A DNA stretch of 15,193 bases from Pirellulales bacterium (GTDB lineage Bacteria > Planctomycetota > Planctomycetia > Pirellulales > Thermoguttaceae), in the NCBI GenBank assembly GCA_030642635.1, contig DAOWNK010000049.1, positions 1 through 15,193 on the forward strand. Reading direction: 5' to 3'. A program made the position numbers and the translations under genes. The notes under the pieces are model-generated. The model ran no database searches. It was not told the DNA's origin and was given only the letters and a program-made list of their open reading frames with translations. Positions 12,755 through 15,193 of this stretch are shown piece by piece (the stretch's first letter is position 1; each line of letters begins with the position of its first letter).

Positions 12755-13750
12755 TTGATAAGATTGACAAGATACTCCGACATCTTCCGACGGCAGTTTC
12801 GGCCCCTTGAGCCGATTCCTACAGGCGAGACGCCCGTGCTGCGTAAATTGCAGGGGGTTCGTGCCGTGCTGTTCGACGTTTACGGCACGTTGTTTATCAG
12901 CGCCAGCGGCGAGGTGGGCACCACGCGGCAGGCGGCCTGCGAGTCGGCGCTGGCCGGGGCGTTCGAGGCGGTGGGAATCGACGCTGCGGGGTTTGCCGGG
13001 GAAGGCGTCGAGTTGCTCTTCAAGCTGATCGAGGACTCTCACGCCGAGTCGCGTAAGGCGGGCGTTGACCACCCGGAGGTTGACATTGTCGAGATATGGC
13101 GGCAAGTGCTCTCAGATTTTGCCTATCGTGGAATCATTTCAGGGTGGCATGCCCTCGCGAAGCGTGGGCATGTTGGCGATTCCATGGCGACGCAAGCGAC
13201 GCCATGCCACTCAAGGACGCAAGCGACGCCATGCCACTCAAGGACGCAAGCGACGCCATGCCACTCCGGGCTGCTTGCGGTCGAGTACGAGGCCCGGGCG
13301 AACCCGTGCTGGCCGATGCCCAACGTGCGGGAGTGTCTCGGCGGGTTGCACCGCTGGGGCGTTTTGTTGGGGATTATCAGCAACGCTCAGTTTTACACGC
13401 CGGAGTTGTTCGGGGCGATGCTTGGCGAACCGCCCGAAAAGTGGGGTTTTCAGCCCGATTTGCAGTTCTACTCGTACCGCTTTGGTCGTGCGAAGCCGGG
13501 TGTTGAGATGTTCGAGTCGGCCGTAGCGGCCCTGGCCCGGCGTGGTATTTCGCCCGGCGAGGTGCTTTACGTGGGCAACGACATGCTCAACGACGTTTTT
13601 CCGGCTTCTCAGGTGGGATTCCGAACGGCGTTGTTCGCCGGCGACGGACGGAGCCTGCGGCGTCGCGATGGGACGGCGCTGATCGAGGGGATTTCGCCGG
13701 ATTTAGTCGTTACCGACCTTGTGCAGATTCTTGATTGTATAATAGTTTAG
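12755..13750 (+). CDS. HAD-superfamily phosphatase, candidate sugar-phosphoglycerate phosphatase
   Basis: No ATG suits the start. TTG 12755 gives 331 aa, and TTG 12764 has AGGA nine bases upstream; an in-frame TGA at 12740 bars anything earlier. HAD motifs are complete: I, VLFDVYGTL (38-46) with nucleophile D41; II, GIISNAQ (206-212) with S209; III, RAKPG (245-249) with K247; IV, YVGNDMLNDV (272-281) with D276 and D280. The usual second Asp of motif I is Y43, as in some HAD subfamilies. Residues ~132-172 hold an in-frame repeat insertion including three TQATPCHSR units; without it the cap region reads smoothly into LAVEYEARANPCWPMPNV. Set between two glycosyltransferases and downstream of gpgS, it is a candidate for the phosphatase that completes glucosyl- or mannosylglucosylglycerate synthesis (MggB role in R. 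baltica). That assignment is inference. Confidence 0.8.
   Translation: MIRLTRYSDIFRRQFRPLEPIPTGETPVLRKLQGVRAVLFDVYGTLFISASGEVGTTRQAACESALAGAFEAVGIDAAGFAGEGVELLFKLIEDSHAESRKAGVDHPEVDIVEIWRQVLSDFAYRGIISGWHALAKRGHVGDSMATQATPCHSRTQATPCHSRTQATPCHSGLLAVEYEARANPCWPMPNVRECLGGLHRWGVLLGIISNAQFYTPELFGAMLGEPPEKWGFQPDLQFYSYRFGRAKPGVEMFESAVAALARRGISPGEVLYVGNDMLNDVFPASQVGFRTALFAGDGRSLRRRDGTALIEGISPDLVVTDLVQILDCIIV
13148..13172. repeat. Hairpin CATGCCC...GGGCATG within the HAD insertion
   Basis: A 7-bp inverted repeat (13148-13154 and 13166-13172) within the sequence GGTGGCATGCCCTCGCGAAG; it starts the foreign-looking insertion in the HAD gene just before the tandem units. Confidence 0.6.
13189..13266 (+). 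repeat. Three tandem 27-bp units in the HAD coding frame
   Basis: Units 13189-13215, 13216-13242 and 13243-13266 (last one three bases short) of GACGCAAGCGACGCCATGCC + ACTCAAG. Being 27 bp they keep the frame and encode TQATPCHSR repeated. The reverse complement reads GAGTGGCATGGCGTCGCTTG, a repeat type I associate with planctomycete genomes. Confidence 0.9.
13738..13743 (+). promoter_or_regulatory. Consensus -10 box TATAAT before the last glycosyltransferase
   Basis: A perfect TATAAT overlaps the last codons of the HAD gene, about 55 bases before GTG 13798. No convincing -35 lies 17 bp upstream. A 10-bp inverted repeat AATAGTTTAG (13741-13750) / CTAAACTATT (13788-13797) spans the gap and could be an operator or mRNA hairpin hiding the start codon. 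Confidence 0.28.
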
Positions 13751-13797
13751 CGTTGGGGCGGAATAGCCGATTGACAGAAGATAGGAACTAAACTATT

Positions 13798-15060
13798 GTG
13801 CCACAAAACATCGGATTCGTATCGACCCGGTTCTCCGGCACCGACGGTGTCTCGTTGGAGAGCGCCAAGTGGGCGAAGATACTCTGGGACTACAAACACA
13901 TCAGCTATTGGTACGCCGGCAAGCTCGACCGAAATCCGGGCATCAGCATGGTGGCGCCGGAGGCTTATTTCTACGATCGGGACAACGTGTGGATCAACGA
14001 GCGAGCGTTCGGCACGCGCGGCCGCACGACGGAGCTTACCAAACGGATACTCGGCGTGGCCGATCATCTGAAGGGCACGCTTTACGATTTCATCGAGAAC
14101 TTCAATATCGAAATTTTGCTGGTCGAAAACGCCCTGTGTCTGCCGATGCACATACCATTGGGAGTAGCACTTACGTACCTGATCGCAGAGACGCAGATAC
14201 CCACGATTGCCCATCACCACGATTTTTACTGGGAGCGGCCGCGATTTGCGGTCAATGCGGTCGGCGATTTCCTTTCGATGTCTTTTCCGCCCACGTTGCC
14301 GTCAATTCAACACGTTACGATCAACTCGTTTGCCCAGAAGGACCTTTCGTGGCGGAAGGGTGCATCGTCGATTATGGTGCCCAACGTGTTGGATTTCGAG
14401 CATCCTCTGCCGGAGACTGACGGCGCCGACTTCCGCGAGACGATCGGGCTGGAGCCGGACGACATCATGATGTTGCAGCCTACCAGGGTGGTGCCGCGAA
14501 AGGGTATCGAACACTCCATCGCGTTGATCTCGCAGTTGAAGAACCCAAAGTGCAAGCTGGTCGTCACGCACGAGTCGGGCGACGAGGGGGTGGAATATCA
14601 GGCTGCGCTGACGGAGTTGGCCGAGCACTCGGGCGTCGATCTGCGGTTCGTCTATACCAAGGTTAAGCAACCCAACGCCCAGGCCGAGAGCAACGGTGCG
14701 ACCGTCTCCTCTCTGGCCGACGCCTATGCCCAGGCCGACCTGATCACGTATCCAAGCCTCTACGAAGGGTTCGGCAACGCACTGTTGGAGGCATTCTACT
14801 ATCGCAAGCCCGTGCTGGTGAACCGCTACGCGATTTTCATCTCCGACATCGAGCCGAGGGGTTTTAAGGTAATCACCATGGACGGGTTCCTTACGCGCAA
14901 CGTGTTGGAACACGTCCGCAAGGTGATCTCCGACGAGCAGTATCGCACCGAGATGGTCGAGCACAATTTCAAGCTGGGCACGAAGTTCTTCAGCTACTCG
15001 GTGCTGCGGCGGAAGCTGCGGTCGCTTATCACGGCGTTTACCGGGCTGGACGATCTATAG
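13798..15060 (+). CDS. GT4 family glycosyltransferase, candidate mannosylglucosyl-(phospho)glycerate synthase
   Basis: GTG start with AGGA about 11 bases upstream. The 420-aa GT-B protein has the acceptor-domain start NIGFVSTRFSGTDGVSLES (4-22), conserved blocks YWYAGKLDRNPGISM (37-51), LLVENALCLPMHIPLGVAL (107-125), IAHHHDFYWERPRF (137-150), and donor-site residues LQPTRVVPRKGIEHS (226-240; R230 and K235) and E-x7-E YEGFGNALLE (322-331; E323 and E331). It is soluble, with no signal peptide. I recall this conserved N-terminal pattern in GT4 enzymes annotated as mannosylglucosylglycerate synthases. In R. baltica MGG is made by GpgS, MggA (GDP-mannose transfer) and MggB; this enzyme or the one at 10815 could fill the MggA role. 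No repeat insertions are seen in it, unlike its two upstream neighbours. Confidence 0.83.
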   Translation: MPQNIGFVSTRFSGTDGVSLESAKWAKILWDYKHISYWYAGKLDRNPGISMVAPEAYFYDRDNVWINERAFGTRGRTTELTKRILGVADHLKGTLYDFIENFNIEILLVENALCLPMHIPLGVALTYLIAETQIPTIAHHHDFYWERPRFAVNAVGDFLSMSFPPTLPSIQHVTINSFAQKDLSWRKGASSIMVPNVLDFEHPLPETDGADFRETIGLEPDDIMMLQPTRVVPRKGIEHSIALISQLKNPKCKLVVTHESGDEGVEYQAALTELAEHSGVDLRFVYTKVKQPNAQAESNGATVSSLADAYAQADLITYPSLYEGFGNALLEAFYYRKPVLVNRYAIFISDIEPRGFKVITMDGFLTRNVLEHVRKVISDEQYRTEMVEHNFKLGTKFFSYSVLRRKLRSLITAFTGLDDL

Positions 15061-15193
15061 TCCGCTGCCGGGCTGTCAGTGGTCAGAGCTTGTGAAAAAA
15101 TCCCTAACATGCACCAGAAATCACGAATGATGACTGGACATTATGTCGGGTTTGCGCTAAAAGTAAGTCATGAACACAACAGCCCCTAATCAA
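15061..15193. other. Window end, no supported gene
   Basis: The last 133 bases follow the TAG of the glycosyltransferase. A scrap CTTGTGAAAAAATCCC (15089-15104) looks like a dispersed repeat. An ATG at 15170 (MNTTAPNQ...) is open to the edge, but it has no ribosome binding site and only eight codons, so it cannot be called a gene. Confidence 0.4.

Noticed and set aside
13189..13266. CRISPR-like array of 27-bp repeats
   Set aside because: The units are directly adjacent with no spacers and lie in frame inside a HAD gene, so this is a tandem coding repeat.

Overview
The window looks like a piece of a planctomycete chromosome. This rests on three things: the density of perfect inverted repeats of a kind I associate with planctomycete genomes, the drift of such repeats into coding sequence, and a glucosyl-3-phosphoglycerate synthase / glycosyltransferase / HAD phosphatase gene set like the mannosylglucosylglycerate (MGG) genes described for Rhodopirellula baltica. 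No rRNA, tRNA or CRISPR array was seen. The taxonomic call is inference.

Left part (1-2303): the C-terminal end of a DarG-type antitoxin (DarTG DNA ADP-ribosylation system; its start, and presumably darT, lie off the left edge). 52 bp downstream on the same strand is a 462-aa protein whose last ~160 residues match the FokI cleavage domain (PD...DAK). Then comes a gene-free stretch with a large nested palindrome. Middle-left (2304-4856): a Uma2-family protein diverging from a PEBP/YbhB-like protein, which is followed at once by a DUF434 protein; then a retropepsin-like aspartic protease with a small antitoxin-like partner.

Middle (4975-8343): an accessory zone with visible decay. It holds a DUF1353 protein and, on the minus strand, a HipA-like kinase followed by a DUF3037 gene broken by an in-frame TAA. 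On the plus strand are a C-terminal scrap of a DUF1016 (YhcG-type) nuclease, a 24-codon stump of what looks like a toxin gene, and an intact DUF2283 gene whose start overlaps the stump's stop.

Right part (8616-15060): five co-directional genes that look like one glycosyl-glycerate (probably MGG or a relative) locus: a degenerate M20-peptidase-like protein, GpgS (interrupted by an in-frame TAG), a GT4-like glycosyltransferase, a HAD phosphatase and a second GT4 glycosyltransferase. The model is that GpgS joins glucose to 3-phosphoglycerate, a GT4 enzyme adds a further sugar, and the HAD enzyme removes the phosphate. Two genes of this cluster carry in-frame insertions made of repeat DNA (two in the first GT, one with three 27-bp units in the HAD gene), which leave the frame open and add low-complexity peptides.

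The most notable points are the DarG/FokI-like nuclease neighbourhood, the apparent charge swap at the FokI dimer-interface positions, the repeat-derived peptide insertions, and two conserved genes each interrupted by a single in-frame stop.
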